Positions 1-7,062 of a stretch of DNA of 10,208 nt are shown here, piece by piece. The DNA comes from Atribacterota bacterium. Its GTDB lineage: Bacteria; Atribacterota; Phoenicimicrobiia; Phoenicimicrobiales; Stramentimicrobiaceae. Position numbers and translations under genes: made by a program. The first letter of the stretch is position 1; each line of letters begins with the position of its first letter. Location of the stretch: assembly GCA_028696495.1 (NCBI GenBank), contig JAQVGY010000025.1, positions 1 through 10,208 on the forward strand. Direction: 5' to 3'. The notes under the pieces were generated by a model. It was given only the letters and a program-made list of their open reading frames with translations, ran no database searches and was not told the origin of the DNA.

Positions 1-70
1 AGCAGAATGATAATAATAACTGAATAAACCCTGAAACTATAACGAGATGGGCTCCTGACCTTTAAAATAT

Positions 71-87
71 TTATCATTATCATTATC
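71..87. repeat. Short TTATCA tandem repeat
   Basis: Nearly three copies of TTATCA run across the stop codon of the alkyltransferase gene. This is probably simple-sequence drift in AT-rich DNA. Positions 1-82 otherwise hold no gene I can support: all three forward frames stop within the first 30 bases, and no terminator hairpin is visible. Confidence 0.5.
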
Positions 88-655
88 TTTTACTCCTTAT
101 GATAACACCCTCCAGGGCAAGCATCTTTCTTTTCAGTTCAATTCCTCCCTGGGAAGAAAATCCTGTTAATCTTCCATCTCTTCCCAGAACCCTGTGACAG
201 GGAATAATAAGTGGCAGCGGGTTCATTCTCATAACACCACCAGCAGCCCGGTAAGCCCTTGGAAACCTGGACTGCTCAGCCAGCCAGAGATATGTCCGGG
301 TCACCCCATAGGGAATCTCTCTCGTTTTTAATAATACTTTTCTTTGAAAAGGAGTGTAAGGAGATAGATTGAGCTTCTCTTTATCAAATTCAACTTTATT
401 ACCTTCAAAATAAGCTCTAATCCTTTCTGTCAAAGGAATGAAAAGGCTTTCTTCCCTTATCAGTGCCTCACCTGAACGGAAGTAAATGTTTAGCTCTTCC
501 CATACATCTTCAGATGAACGTTCCGGTAATATCAATCTTATTAAACCATTTTCGTTACCCGCTATGCCTACCGAACCCATTTCTGTCTCAATAATTGTAT
601 AGTAGATTGGTTTTTCAAGACTGCCGGCATTCAGTTTAGAAATTTTTTTCTTCAT
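83..655 (-). CDS. ogt: Methylated-DNA--[protein]-cysteine S-methyltransferase (Ogt/MGMT type)
   Basis: This suicide repair enzyme moves the alkyl group from O6-alkylguanine (and O4-alkylthymine) in DNA to its own cysteine; it acts in the cytoplasm on the chromosome. The 190-residue product has the usual two-part layout. The N-terminal ribonuclease-like domain covers about residues 17-95. The DNA-binding helix-turn-helix domain starts at 'TPFQRKVL' (101-108) and continues through 'IPYGVTRTY' (114-122). The active-site motif PCHR is at 152-155, with Cys153 as acceptor, preceded by 'NPLPLIIP' and followed by 'RVLGRDGRLTGF' and 'ELKRKMLALEG', all family hallmarks. No Ada AraC domain is present, so it is Ogt-like and not an Ada regulator. 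The ATG at 655 has AGAGG (complement of 663-667) 7-8 nt upstream. It is divergent from the nucleotidyltransferase gene. Identification is secure; substrate preference is unknown. Confidence 0.96.
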   Translation of the reverse strand: MKKKISKLNAGSLEKPIYYTIIETEMGSVGIAGNENGLIRLILPERSSEDVWEELNIYFRSGEALIREESLFIPLTERIRAYFEGNKVEFDKEKLNLSPYTPFQRKVLLKTREIPYGVTRTYLWLAEQSRFPRAYRAAGGVMRMNPLPLIIPCHRVLGRDGRLTGFSSQGGIELKRKMLALEGVIIRSKR

Positions 656-777
656 CGATAAACCTCTTTTTATTTTTAAAAAATCTATAATCTGATTTCT
701 GGTATAATCACTACTGGTTGGTCTGCCAATTATAGCCGTTCTCTTTTAGTGAAAATAAAACAATAATTTTATAGAGA

Positions 778-807
778 TAGACCTTCTTCTCTTACCTATT
801 ATATAAT
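778..807 (+). promoter_or_regulatory. Candidate sigma-A promoter for the nucleotidyltransferase gene
   Basis: A TAGACC -35 (778-783, 4/6 to consensus) is followed by an 18-bp spacer and a perfect TATAAT -10 (802-807). Transcription would start near 814, leaving a leader of about 25-35 nt. A second, extended -10 (TGG+TATAAT, 700-708) lies upstream in the same orientation but has no clear -35. Confidence 0.5.
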
Positions 808-838
808 AGAATAAACAAAAGATAAAAACAGAAAATTT

Positions 839-1627
839 GTGGGAATAAAAGTGGATAAAAAATTTAAAGCACTGTTGTTAGCTGGCGGGAAGAGCAAACA
901 TGCCTTAAAAAAATTGACCGGTCAGGAATATAAGGCATTAATGCTCATTGACAGCCTTGATTCTCGTCCTATTATATACCGGGTAATTGATGGTTTAAGA
1001 AAGACCAGATATGTTTCACAAATATATGTGTCGGGTCCGGAAGAAGTCCATGAAAAGATAAAATCACAACCACTTACATTACTCCCTTCCGGTATTACCT
1101 TAATGGAGACCTTGCAAAAAAGTATATCTGTATTTAAAAATGAGACTTATATTTTTCTAATTACCTGTGACCTGCCTCTGGTAGTGAGCCGACATCTGGA
1201 AAATTTTTTGGAAGAATGTCTTGCCAATCCTGGCTTTGATATCTATTATGCCATTATCAATAAAGAAGCCTACCTGGAAAAATTCCCTCAGAATGAATTG
1301 CGGAGAATCTATGCCAACCTGGTGGAAGGCTCTTATACCGGTGGTAATATATTTTTAATAAACCCTAAAGTAATTATGGATTGTGCTGATATAATAGAGC
1401 AATTCATTCTATTTAGAAAACATCCCCTTAAGATGGCTAATATTTTGGGGAGAAGGATAGTGATAAAATATCTGAAAAAATATCTTTCCATCAGAGAACT
1501 GGAAAAGATGGTACCACTATATTTAAAAGGATATAGCGGAAAGACGATAGAGACAGCACCTGAAATTGCCCTTGATATAGATAAGCCTGTACAGCTGGAA
1601 GCTTTAAGAACATTGGAGAAAAATTAA
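839..1627 (+). CDS. MobA-like nucleotidyltransferase (NTP_transf_3 family)
   Basis: This is a cytoplasmic GT-A-fold nucleotidyltransferase of the MobA/IspD-like superfamily, which joins an NTP to a sugar phosphate, alcohol or cofactor. Seen in the sequence: the N-terminal nucleotide-binding loop LAGGKSK (14-20); a conserved lysine in 'YKALM' (Lys33), where family members hold the substrate; the metal-site segment TCDLPLV (109-115) with the canonical Asp; TGGNIFL (167-173); and a C-terminal DIDKP (246-250), typical of MobA-like enzymes. Length (262 aa) exceeds simple MobA (about 190-200), because of a helical insertion around residues 175-240. The first start is GTG at 839. A second GTG at 851 has a weak GGGA upstream and would remove only four residues, so the start is uncertain. 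The gene is convergent with the UPF0316 gene, with only six bases between stops. The specific substrate cannot be read from sequence; it need not be the molybdenum cofactor enzyme. Confidence 0.82.
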   Translation: MGIKVDKKFKALLLAGGKSKHALKKLTGQEYKALMLIDSLDSRPIIYRVIDGLRKTRYVSQIYVSGPEEVHEKIKSQPLTLLPSGITLMETLQKSISVFKNETYIFLITCDLPLVVSRHLENFLEECLANPGFDIYYAIINKEAYLEKFPQNELRRIYANLVEGSYTGGNIFLINPKVIMDCADIIEQFILFRKHPLKMANILGRRIVIKYLKKYLSIRELEKMVPLYLKGYSGKTIETAPEIALDIDKPVQLEALRTLEKN

Positions 1628-1633
1628 TACCAC

Positions 1634-2188
1634 TTAAAGTTTACCCTTAACACCATAGATATATCCGCCAGATCTTCCTACAATAAGATTAGAAGTAATA
1701 AATGCCTTGGGATCATATTCCAGAGCTATATCACGAGTTTTGGGAAATAAACTTCGTTGGGTTATAATTCGCAGAACCTGCAGCTCTCCCTGTAAACCAT
1801 AACCAAGATTTCGTGTAACCCCAAATCCCTCCTCTCGCAGGCGTTTTTCTATATCCGGCCAGTGTTTTCTGGAGATAATTTCTACTGAAATTATTTCCTG
1901 GGAGGTCTTTTCAGTGATGATAATGCCCATAATAGTTCCAGCACCATAACCTCCGGCATAGGCAAATACGTTGAGCCAGTTGCCAACATCTCGCACAACC
2001 TGAGATATAATAAGTATAAAAATAAATACTTCTATAAAACCAATAATTCCAGCCAATAATTTTTTTCTGCTCACTATCATCTGGATACGAAAAGTGCCCA
2101 GAGAAACATCAATAATTCTAAAACAGAATATGAGTAAAGCGCCTATATAAGGGCTTATATTTTTCATCTGCTCTAAGATATCGAACAT
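1634..2188 (-). CDS. UPF0316 family membrane protein (DUF5698-DUF2179)
   Basis: This is a small integral membrane protein of the UPF0316 family (relatives include B. subtilis YebE), whose function is not established. Three hydrophobic helices occupy about residues 12-33, 42-64 and 72-92 of the 184-residue product. The sequence 'SLGTFRIQMIVSRKK' and the glycine-rich 'AYAGGYGAGTIMG' are characteristic of the N-terminal half. The cytosolic C-terminal half (about 95-180) resembles the DUF2179 ligand-binding-like domain also found at the end of YitT proteins, including 'LREEGFGVT' and 'GRSGGYIYGV'. The frame is open upstream to an ATG at 2275, but I place the start at 2188: AAAGGTG lies seven bases before that ATG, while the upstream 29 codons are lysine/asparagine-rich and cover an inverted repeat. 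Family membership is fairly sure; the role is unknown. Confidence 0.85.
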   Translation of the reverse strand: MFDILEQMKNISPYIGALLIFCFRIIDVSLGTFRIQMIVSRKKLLAGIIGFIEVFIFILIISQVVRDVGNWLNVFAYAGGYGAGTIMGIIITEKTSQEIISVEIISRKHWPDIEKRLREEGFGVTRNLGYGLQGELQVLRIITQRSLFPKTRDIALEYDPKAFITSNLIVGRSGGYIYGVKGKL

Positions 2189-2195
2189 TTTGTTA

Positions 2196-2202
2196 CACCT
2201 TT
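2196..2202 (-). promoter_or_regulatory. Ribosome binding site fixing the UPF0316 start
   Basis: On the minus strand AAAGGTG sits seven bases before the ATG at 2188. No comparable site precedes the longer candidate start at 2275, so this site decides the start. A TATACT -10-like hexamer (complement of 2216-2221) lies just upstream without a convincing -35. Confidence 0.75.
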
Positions 2203-2240
2203 TTTTAAAGTTTTTAGTATAATGTTTTTTATTTTTTAAA

Positions 2241-2283
2241 ATTGCCTGAGGATGTATAATAACTACTATTGGCAATCCTCAGG
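2241..2283 (-). repeat. Overlapping inverted repeats upstream of the UPF0316 gene
   Basis: CCTGAGGAT (2245-2253) and ATCCTCAGG (2275-2283) form a perfect 9-bp stem with a 21-base loop. ATTGCC (2241-2246) and GGCAAT (2271-2276) form a second perfect 6-bp pairing that shares bases with the first, so the two folds compete. The element lies 53-95 bases before the UPF0316 start at 2188. On the minus strand the hairpin is followed by CAATTTT, a weak U-run. It could be an attenuator, an operator or a decayed terminator. Confidence 0.55.
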
Positions 2284-2326
2284 ATAATAAAAAGATACTC
2301 AGGGGGTTTTTAAGGGGAGTATTCCC

Positions 2327-2358
2327 TTGATGTATATATTATTATGATATGCTAAAAT
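2327..2358 (+). promoter_or_regulatory. Candidate promoter for cinA
   Basis: TTGATG (2327-2332) precedes an extended -10, TGC+TAAAAT (2350-2358), with a long 20-base spacer; the TG motif could compensate for the spacing. A second perfect TATAAT at 2380-2385 lacks a good -35. Either would drive cinA, starting at 2450. Confidence 0.35.
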
Positions 2359-2449
2359 ATATTAAAAGACAATACGACTTATAATATTATTTTCTCAGAA
2401 GAAAAGAATATATTTTGTTTAAAAAATCAAGAAGGGGTATTAGCAAGCA

Positions 2450-3691
2450 ATGAATGTAGAGATTATCAGTATCGGAAATGAGATTTTGGGTGGAAACATA
2501 GTTGACACCAATGCAAATTATATTATTAAAAAATTAAAGGGAATAAACCTTAATGTACAACATGTCTCAGCTGTTGCTGATGAAGAAAGTGAAATTGTTG
2601 CACAATTGAAAGAAGCCTGCCAACGTTCTCAGATCATTATTACTACCGGGGGATTGGGACCTACAGAGGATGATATTACTTTTCAATCTGTAGCAAAAAC
2701 ATTTCAGCTAAATCTGGTTAAATACCCAGAAGCGGAAAGGCATATGATTGAAAGAATCAGCAAAATTGGTGTTTCTGTTTCACCGAGCAATCTTAAGCAG
2801 AGCTTTTTGCCAGAGGGCTCAATCTGTATTATTAACCCCTATGGAACTGCCCCTGCCATGATACTGGAAAAAGAGGGAAAGGTAATTGTTTCTCTTCCAG
2901 GTGTTCCTCTGGAAATGAAAAATTTATTATCTGAACAGATTATTCCTTTCTTAGAAAAGAATTTCCCTAACCTGGAGCATATACAATCCCGAATTATCAG
3001 GACCAGCGGTCTGGGAGAATCAAATCTAAATGATATGATTAAAGATTTTATCATCTCTAATCAAAAACTGAATATTGGTATTTATGCCAGTCCTGAAGAT
3101 ATTAAAATTCAATTAAATGCCCTGGCTAAAACGGCGGAGGAGACGAAAAATATCTTAGATGAGGCTACCCGACAGCTTAAAGTTATTCTGGGGGATTATA
3201 TTTTTGGTTATGATAATGAGTCTCTGGAAGAAGTAACTGGTAATCTGCTAAGAAGAAAAAAACTTTCTCTGGCAGTTGCCGAATCGTGTACCGGTGGGAT
3301 GCTGGGAGAAACATTAACTATTGTTCCGGGTAGTTCAGACTATTTTAAAGGCGGTATTATCAGTTACGATGGGGAGATTAAAGAAAAATTATTAGGTGTG
3401 CCACATACTCTTTTAACCCGATTCGGAGAGGTAAGCGAACCGGTAGCAAAAGCCATGGCAGAGGGTGTTCGAAAAAATTGTAACAGTGATGTAGGTCTGA
3501 GCATCACCGGAATTGCAGGTCCCACAGGAGGCAGTCAGGAAAAACCAGTAGGATTAGTCTATATTGGTCTGGCTGATGCCGGGCAGACCCTGGTACAGAA
3601 ACATTATTTTCACAATGGCAGGCAGGCTATCCGTTTACGTTCTGTACGGCGGGCTTTAAATATGCTGAGATTGCATATTATCAAGGGTTAA
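2450..3691 (+). CDS. cinA: CinA: competence/damage-inducible protein, nicotinamide-nucleotide amidohydrolase
   Basis: This is a full-length two-domain CinA of 413 residues. The N-terminal domain (about 1-170) has the molybdopterin-binding-like fold (COG1058), with 'GNEILGGNIVDTNANY' (9-24), 'TTGGLGPTEDD' (65-75) and 'LPGVPLEM' (149-156); in some members it hydrolyses ADP-ribose. A linker domain (about 180-250) leads to the C-terminal PncC domain (about 258-413), with AESCTGG (277-283), 'GSSDYFKGGIISY' (294-306) and GIAGPTGG (354-361), all active-site signatures. PncC converts nicotinamide mononucleotide to nicotinate mononucleotide plus ammonia in pyridine nucleotide salvage. The ATG at 2450 follows AAGGGG (2432-2437) at a somewhat long 12-base spacing, and no better start exists. 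In several bacteria cinA is linked to recA; here it stands alone, divergent from the UPF0316 gene and convergent with the Nudix-like gene. Confidence 0.96.
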   Translation: MNVEIISIGNEILGGNIVDTNANYIIKKLKGINLNVQHVSAVADEESEIVAQLKEACQRSQIIITTGGLGPTEDDITFQSVAKTFQLNLVKYPEAERHMIERISKIGVSVSPSNLKQSFLPEGSICIINPYGTAPAMILEKEGKVIVSLPGVPLEMKNLLSEQIIPFLEKNFPNLEHIQSRIIRTSGLGESNLNDMIKDFIISNQKLNIGIYASPEDIKIQLNALAKTAEETKNILDEATRQLKVILGDYIFGYDNESLEEVTGNLLRRKKLSLAVAESCTGGMLGETLTIVPGSSDYFKGGIISYDGEIKEKLLGVPHTLLTRFGEVSEPVAKAMAEGVRKNCNSDVGLSITGIAGPTGGSQEKPVGLVYIGLADAGQTLVQKHYFHNGRQAIRLRSVRRALNMLRLHIIKG

Positions 3692-3698
3692 GTCCCTG

Positions 3699-3745
3699 TT
3701 CCAGTCAATAAGGGCTTTATGGAAACCTTATTCCAGTCAACAAGG
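3699..3745. repeat. 15-bp direct repeat with hairpin after cinA
   Basis: TTCCAGTCAAYAAGG occurs twice (3699-3713 and 3731-3745; 14 of 15 bases identical, 32-base period). Between the copies AATAAGG (3707-3713) pairs perfectly with CCTTATT (3726-3732), and CAAGG (3741-3745) can pair with CCTTG (3752-3756). The element fills the gap between the convergent ends of cinA and the Nudix-like gene and may act as a weak two-way terminator, although there is no T-run. Confidence 0.5.
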
Positions 3746-3780
3746 ACATTCCCTTGAGCTAAATAACGGGAAATAGAAGT

Positions 3781-4620
3781 TCAGGATAGGTCTAAATAGT
3801 CTATCTTTTTCTCATTAAATTTCTTGACTATTTTAAATTGCGAAATAACAACTGATTTATTATTAGAAAATTGCTTATTATATTTTTTAGACCATTTTAA
3901 AAAATATTTCCTATATTGCTCAACAGCCCCATCTGCGCCATCTGCTTCCTGGTTATCACTATTCTTGAAATATTCGTTAATCTTTTCAAATGGTTTCAGA
4001 GTGACCCCGGTAATCTCTAAGACAGCCATAGGCAGCCCCTTCCAATTATTTAAAAAAGTATAATCACCAATTTCTGGAAGTGACTGACGGTATATATTGT
4101 ATTGGTCTTTTAACTCGATAATTAATTTGTGGTTGTCTTGTAATATCATCTGATTATAATCATCAATATCTTTCTTCCCATATCCGTTTTTAACAATATG
4201 AAAACGGTTTTTTCTACCGTCAAACCCCGGTAATAAAATATCATGATAGGCCCCAATAATTGATTTACCGGTCAGAGTAGAAAAACATTCTGCCTCTTTA
4301 GTACAGCTGATGGGCATCCACTGAATATCCCTGTATTTAGTCAAATCAAATAGAATTTCAGATGATTCTTTGCCCAGACATAAAAAGAGGTATAGTGGTT
4401 TTTCATTACGAAAGATATCAAAAATTATTTTTTTACCGATTAGATTTGCTTTAAGTGGAATAAAAGCCTGTTTGGCTAAAAGCTCTACATTTAATCGGCT
4501 GGAGGGCTTGTTAAGAGTATCTTCTACCTCGGGTAAACCCCAATCCTTGTCGGCTCTACCACTTTTGGTTTTTACCCATAAAACTTTGTGCTCTCTGTCC
4601 AGAATTAAGAGAAATGCCAT
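3781..4620 (-). CDS. Hypothetical protein with degenerate Nudix-like N-terminus
   Basis: I do not recognise a named family. The product is 279 residues, soluble, with no signal peptide or membrane helix. Its first ~130 residues resemble a Nudix fold: a beta strand 'MAFLLILDREHKVLWVKTK', then 'DWGLPEVEDTL' (26-36), where Nudix enzymes have WGLPGG, and later 'RDIQWMPI' (97-104), typical of the late Nudix strand. The catalytic Nudix box (GX5EX7REUXEEXGU) is missing: the expected REXXEE region reads 'NVELLAKQAF'. The C-terminal half (140-279) is charged, rich in Lys, Asn and Tyr, and has no motif I know; a short Gln/Glu/Ala/Asp/Gly stretch lies at 224-232. I chose ATG 4620 because GGGAG (4626-4630) sits five bases upstream; the ATG at 4632 has no RBS. 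It may be a substrate-binding rather than hydrolytic protein. The gene is probably real, since the frame stays open over 840 bases. Confidence 0.7.
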   Translation of the reverse strand: MAFLLILDREHKVLWVKTKSGRADKDWGLPEVEDTLNKPSSRLNVELLAKQAFIPLKANLIGKKIIFDIFRNEKPLYLFLCLGKESSEILFDLTKYRDIQWMPISCTKEAECFSTLTGKSIIGAYHDILLPGFDGRKNRFHIVKNGYGKKDIDDYNQMILQDNHKLIIELKDQYNIYRQSLPEIGDYTFLNNWKGLPMAVLEITGVTLKPFEKINEYFKNSDNQEADGADGAVEQYRKYFLKWSKKYNKQFSNNKSVVISQFKIVKKFNEKKIDYLDLS

Positions 4621-4938
4621 AACAACTCCCATAGGTATTGATGCTAAGGAAAGACTTATGCATTTTTGTTAATATCAAATTTTAAAGAGGGTTATGTTTG
4701 TTGTAAGAATATTGCTTCTACTTCCAGGACTATCTTTCAAACTTACAGCATATTAGTTTTTATTTATTATTGTAAATTAATTTCTTGGAAAAAAAACAAT
4801 TTTATAATATCATAGATTGGAAAAGACTTTTAAAGTCTTTTTCTGTTATTATAGCATAGCAATCTAAAATAATTAACTTAATTAATTAAATTTGAAATAA
4901 TTTTTTATAAAATAAGAAGATATATAAAGTAATTATTT
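4621..4938. other. AT-rich divergent intergenic region
   Basis: This 318-base gap separates the divergent Nudix-like and MATE genes. It holds a perfect inverted repeat (4821-4841) and several TATAAT-like hexamers (for example 4803-4808), but no ORF with an RBS and no recognisable RNA. No clear promoter for the minus-strand gene was found. Confidence 0.6.
4821..4841. repeat. 21-bp palindrome upstream of the MATE gene
   Basis: AAAAGACTTT (4821-4830) and AAAGTCTTTT (4832-4841) are perfect inverted copies around one T. An extended -10-like sequence TGT+TATTAT (4844-4852) lies just downstream, so the palindrome would cover the -35 and spacer of a promoter reading toward the transporter. This is where a dimeric repressor operator would sit. 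A weak terminator is the alternative, but no gene reads into it. Confidence 0.5.
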
Positions 4939-6312
4939 ATGCCTCAAAGAAAGAATAGAAACTTAACAGAAGGAAACATAATCAAAAACTTACTGGTGGT
5001 CTCTGTACCCACCATGTTCGGATTCTTTGCCCAGACCCTATATGATTTTATCGATATGATATGGATTGGTAGAATTTCTGCTCAGGCAGTAGCCGGGGTA
5101 GCAATATTTGTGACCATCTTCTGGCTTGCCGATATCGTAAATGAGATTATTGGTATCAGTGCAGTATCGCTAATCTCTCAGAGCTACGGAGCAGGCAGGC
5201 TGGAGAAAACAAAGGAGATAATTGAACAGTCCATTTTCTTCAAAGGAATCGTCTCTATCTTGATGGCAGGTTTACTGATTCTGATTTTAAGACCGCTCAG
5301 TAATTTTTTTTCAGATGAACTGTCAGTAACAAAACATATACTGGACTACGGAATTATTCGTACTGTCTTTCTTCCCTTCATGTTTCTCTCCTTCAGTGTC
5401 AATACAGCCTTGCGTTGTATAGGAGATGCCAGAAGCCCCATGCTTATTATGATACTGACTTCTCTTTTAAATATTGTCCTGGACCCCATCTTAATGTTTG
5501 ATATTATTCCAGGCACTTCTATTACAGGAATGGGATTGGGTATTAAAGGAGCAGCCATTGCTACAGTAATATCAACTGTTATTGCCTTTTCTATTGGTCT
5601 TTTTATTCTCTTATCAGGAAAAAGTTTTATTAAAATATCTTTTTCTGGATTATTTAAACTGAGTAAAGAAAATGCAAAGAAACTCATTGTTATCGGACTT
5701 CCCACCGGTCTGGAAATGTTTTTCCGACAGGGCAGTCAATTTCTATTATTAAAATTTGTCTCTTTTTACGGTACCCTTGCTCTGGCTACCTTCGGCATAG
5801 GAATGAAACTCTTTAATCTGGTCTTCCTTCCTCTGCTGGGTTTGTCAATGGGTGGAAGTGCTGTTACCGGACAGAACCTGGGGGCAAATCATATTGAGAG
5901 AACACGCCAAACCGCAATATGGGCTTCCCTGCTGGGAATTGTTATAACCGGTGTAGTTACCTCTTTCACTCTACTTTTTCCTGAAGCTATTCTAAGAATA
6001 TTTATTGACCAGAGAGAAGTAATAGAAATAGGTAAAAAAATGATTTATATCCTTTCGCCCAGTTTTATTGCTGTAGCCATTTCTATGGGTTTGAACACTG
6101 TATTCGCCGGTTCAGGTTATAATTTACCTTATTTAATTTCCGGGGTTGTCTCACGCTGGTTCTTTCAAATTCCTTTTTCTGCTCTGGTGATATATGTATT
6201 CCACCTGCCTATCACCTATATCTGGGTGGGATTTTTTATAGCGGAATTTGTAGAATTACTGGTTATTTACATCTTCTATCATAAAGGGAGATGGAAAACT
6301 ACCAGGGTATGA
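4939..6312 (+). CDS. MATE family efflux transporter
   Basis: This 457-residue inner-membrane secondary transporter exports drugs, dyes or metabolites in exchange for Na+ or H+. The sequence shows about twelve hydrophobic helices in two related halves (about 14-225 and 245-447). Family signatures include 'LYDFIDMIWIGRIS' (34-47) in the first half; 'RCIGDARSP' (159-167) and 'LDPILMF' (181-187) around helices 5-6; and 'TGQNLGAN' (310-317) at the equivalent of the VGQ motif in the second half. Length is normal. The start is ATG 4939; the preceding AT-rich leader contains only a poor AAGAAG-like site well upstream, so translation may be weak or leader-dependent. No in-frame start occurs until Met26, inside helix 1. 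It is monocistronic, convergent with the acetyltransferase gene with 10 bases between stops. The subfamily (NorM versus DinF-like) and substrate cannot be told from sequence alone. Confidence 0.93.
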   Translation: MPQRKNRNLTEGNIIKNLLVVSVPTMFGFFAQTLYDFIDMIWIGRISAQAVAGVAIFVTIFWLADIVNEIIGISAVSLISQSYGAGRLEKTKEIIEQSIFFKGIVSILMAGLLILILRPLSNFFSDELSVTKHILDYGIIRTVFLPFMFLSFSVNTALRCIGDARSPMLIMILTSLLNIVLDPILMFDIIPGTSITGMGLGIKGAAIATVISTVIAFSIGLFILLSGKSFIKISFSGLFKLSKENAKKLIVIGLPTGLEMFFRQGSQFLLLKFVSFYGTLALATFGIGMKLFNLVFLPLLGLSMGGSAVTGQNLGANHIERTRQTAIWASLLGIVITGVVTSFTLLFPEAILRIFIDQREVIEIGKKMIYILSPSFIAVAISMGLNTVFAGSGYNLPYLISGVVSRWFFQIPFSALVIYVFHLPITYIWVGFFIAEFVELLVIYIFYHKGRWKTTRV

Positions 6313-6322
6313 ATTTATTAAA

Positions 6323-6823
6323 TTAAGGATTAATATCTTGCAAAGCATCCTCATCCATACGATAAATTACCCATTCTGTTAGGGGATAAGCACCCATCTT
6401 TTCGTAAAACACCCGGGCTGGATTCCAGTCCAATACCACCCATTCCATTCTTCCGCAATTTCTTTCTTTAGCTAATCGAGCACATTCTAAAAACAATGCT
6501 TTTCCAATACCTCTGCCTCTAAACTTTTCTCTAACAAATAAATCCTCAATATAAAGACCGGGCTTACCCAAAAAAGTAGAATAATTGTGGAAGAAGATAA
6601 CCATTCCTGCTGGCTCATCATCCCAATAAGCGATTTCAGCTTCAGCATAAGCTTTTGGTCCAAACAGTGTTTCCCTGACAGCATCTTCACTGTTAAATAC
6701 CTTATCTGCTAATTTTTCAAAAACAGCAAGCTCCTTTATCAGGGACAGCAAAATTGGGGCATCCTGTTCCGCAGCCGGTCGGATAGTTAATTTTTGTAAA
6801 CTATTGTTCTCATTTTTATTCAA
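6323..6823 (-). CDS. GNAT family N-acetyltransferase, diamine/spermidine acetyltransferase-like
   Basis: This 166-residue cytoplasmic enzyme transfers acetyl from acetyl-CoA to an amine. It closely resembles the SSAT (spermidine/spermine acetyltransferase) branch: 'LTIRPAAEQDAPILLSLI' (12-29), 'FFHNYSTFLGKPGLYIEDLFV' region (77-97), the acetyl-CoA pyrophosphate loop RGRGIGKAL (102-110), 'LDWNPARVFYEKMGA' (131-145), and a late Trp151...Arg155. Glu93 and Tyr140 fall where SSAT places its substrate/catalytic residues. A polyamine or small diamine is therefore a reasonable substrate guess, not proven; thialysine and other amines are alternatives. The start is TTG at 6823, supported by AAAGGT (complement of 6832-6837) eight bases upstream; the nearby ATG at 6813 is out of frame. 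It is convergent with the MATE gene and divergent from mscL. Confidence 0.9.
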   Translation of the reverse strand: MNKNENNSLQKLTIRPAAEQDAPILLSLIKELAVFEKLADKVFNSEDAVRETLFGPKAYAEAEIAYWDDEPAGMVIFFHNYSTFLGKPGLYIEDLFVREKFRGRGIGKALFLECARLAKERNCGRMEWVVLDWNPARVFYEKMGAYPLTEWVIYRMDEDALQDINP

Positions 6824-6876
6824 ATCTATTTACCTTTCTTTTAAAAACATTCCTTATTATTAGCTTTTCAATCATA

Positions 6877-6906
6877 TTTACTCTATAAACATTAATTTAT
6901 TATAAT
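6877..6906 (+). promoter_or_regulatory. Candidate distal promoter for mscL
   Basis: TTTACT (6877-6882, 4/6) is separated by 18 bases from a perfect TATAAT (6901-6906). If used, the mscL transcript would have a leader of roughly 290 nt containing both downstream stems. Confidence 0.45.
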
Positions 6907-6940
6907 CGGGGTGGAACTTCAAGTATAATTATTATCCAAT

Positions 6941-6998
6941 AGTCAGTATTCAGGTAATTTCATTCTTCAGGCAGTCAATTTCCCGATAAATACTGATT
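6941..6998 (+). repeat. Long-loop inverted repeat in the mscL leader
   Basis: AGTCAGTATT (6941-6950) pairs with AATACTGATT (6989-6998): nine Watson-Crick pairs plus one G-U, enclosing 38 bases. It may be an RNA stem or simply a pair of protein-binding half-sites. It matches no riboswitch class I recognise. Confidence 0.4.
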
Positions 6999-7021
6999 AA
7001 AGTAGAAAAATATTATATAAT
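6993..7021 (+). promoter_or_regulatory. Candidate proximal promoter for mscL
   Basis: CTGATT (6993-6998, 3/6) lies 17 bases before a perfect TATAAT (7016-7021). The predicted start, near 7028, coincides with the first base of the 7028-7062 hairpin, which would place that stem at the RNA 5' end. Confidence 0.4.
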
Positions 7022-7027
7022 TGGTTA

Positions 7028-7062
7028 ATAAATATGGGCAGAATAAAACTACTCATATTTAT
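7028..7062 (+). repeat. Stem-loop in the mscL leader
   Basis: ATAAATATG (7028-7036) pairs perfectly with CATATTTAT (7054-7062), extended inward by a G-U and a G-C pair to 11 bp around a 13-base loop. No U-run follows, so it is not an intrinsic terminator; a 5' stabilising or regulatory stem is more likely. Confidence 0.5.

Noticed and set aside
839..1627. Calling the gene mobA
   Set aside because: Motifs place it in the MobA-like superfamily, but the length and insertion differ and no molybdopterin gene is near, so a specific symbol is not justified.
2189..2275. N-terminal extension of the UPF0316 protein to the ATG at 2275
   Set aside because: The internal ATG at 2188 has a strong, well-spaced RBS; the extension encodes an unlikely Lys/Asn-rich leader and overlaps an inverted repeat.
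3699..3745. CRISPR array
   Set aside because: Only two 15-base copies exist with a 17-base interval, too short for repeat-spacer units, and no cas genes are nearby.
5346..5705. 119-codon minus-strand open frame inside the MATE gene
   Set aside because: It lies antisense within a clear MATE coding sequence, has no family resemblance, and is explained as a shadow frame.
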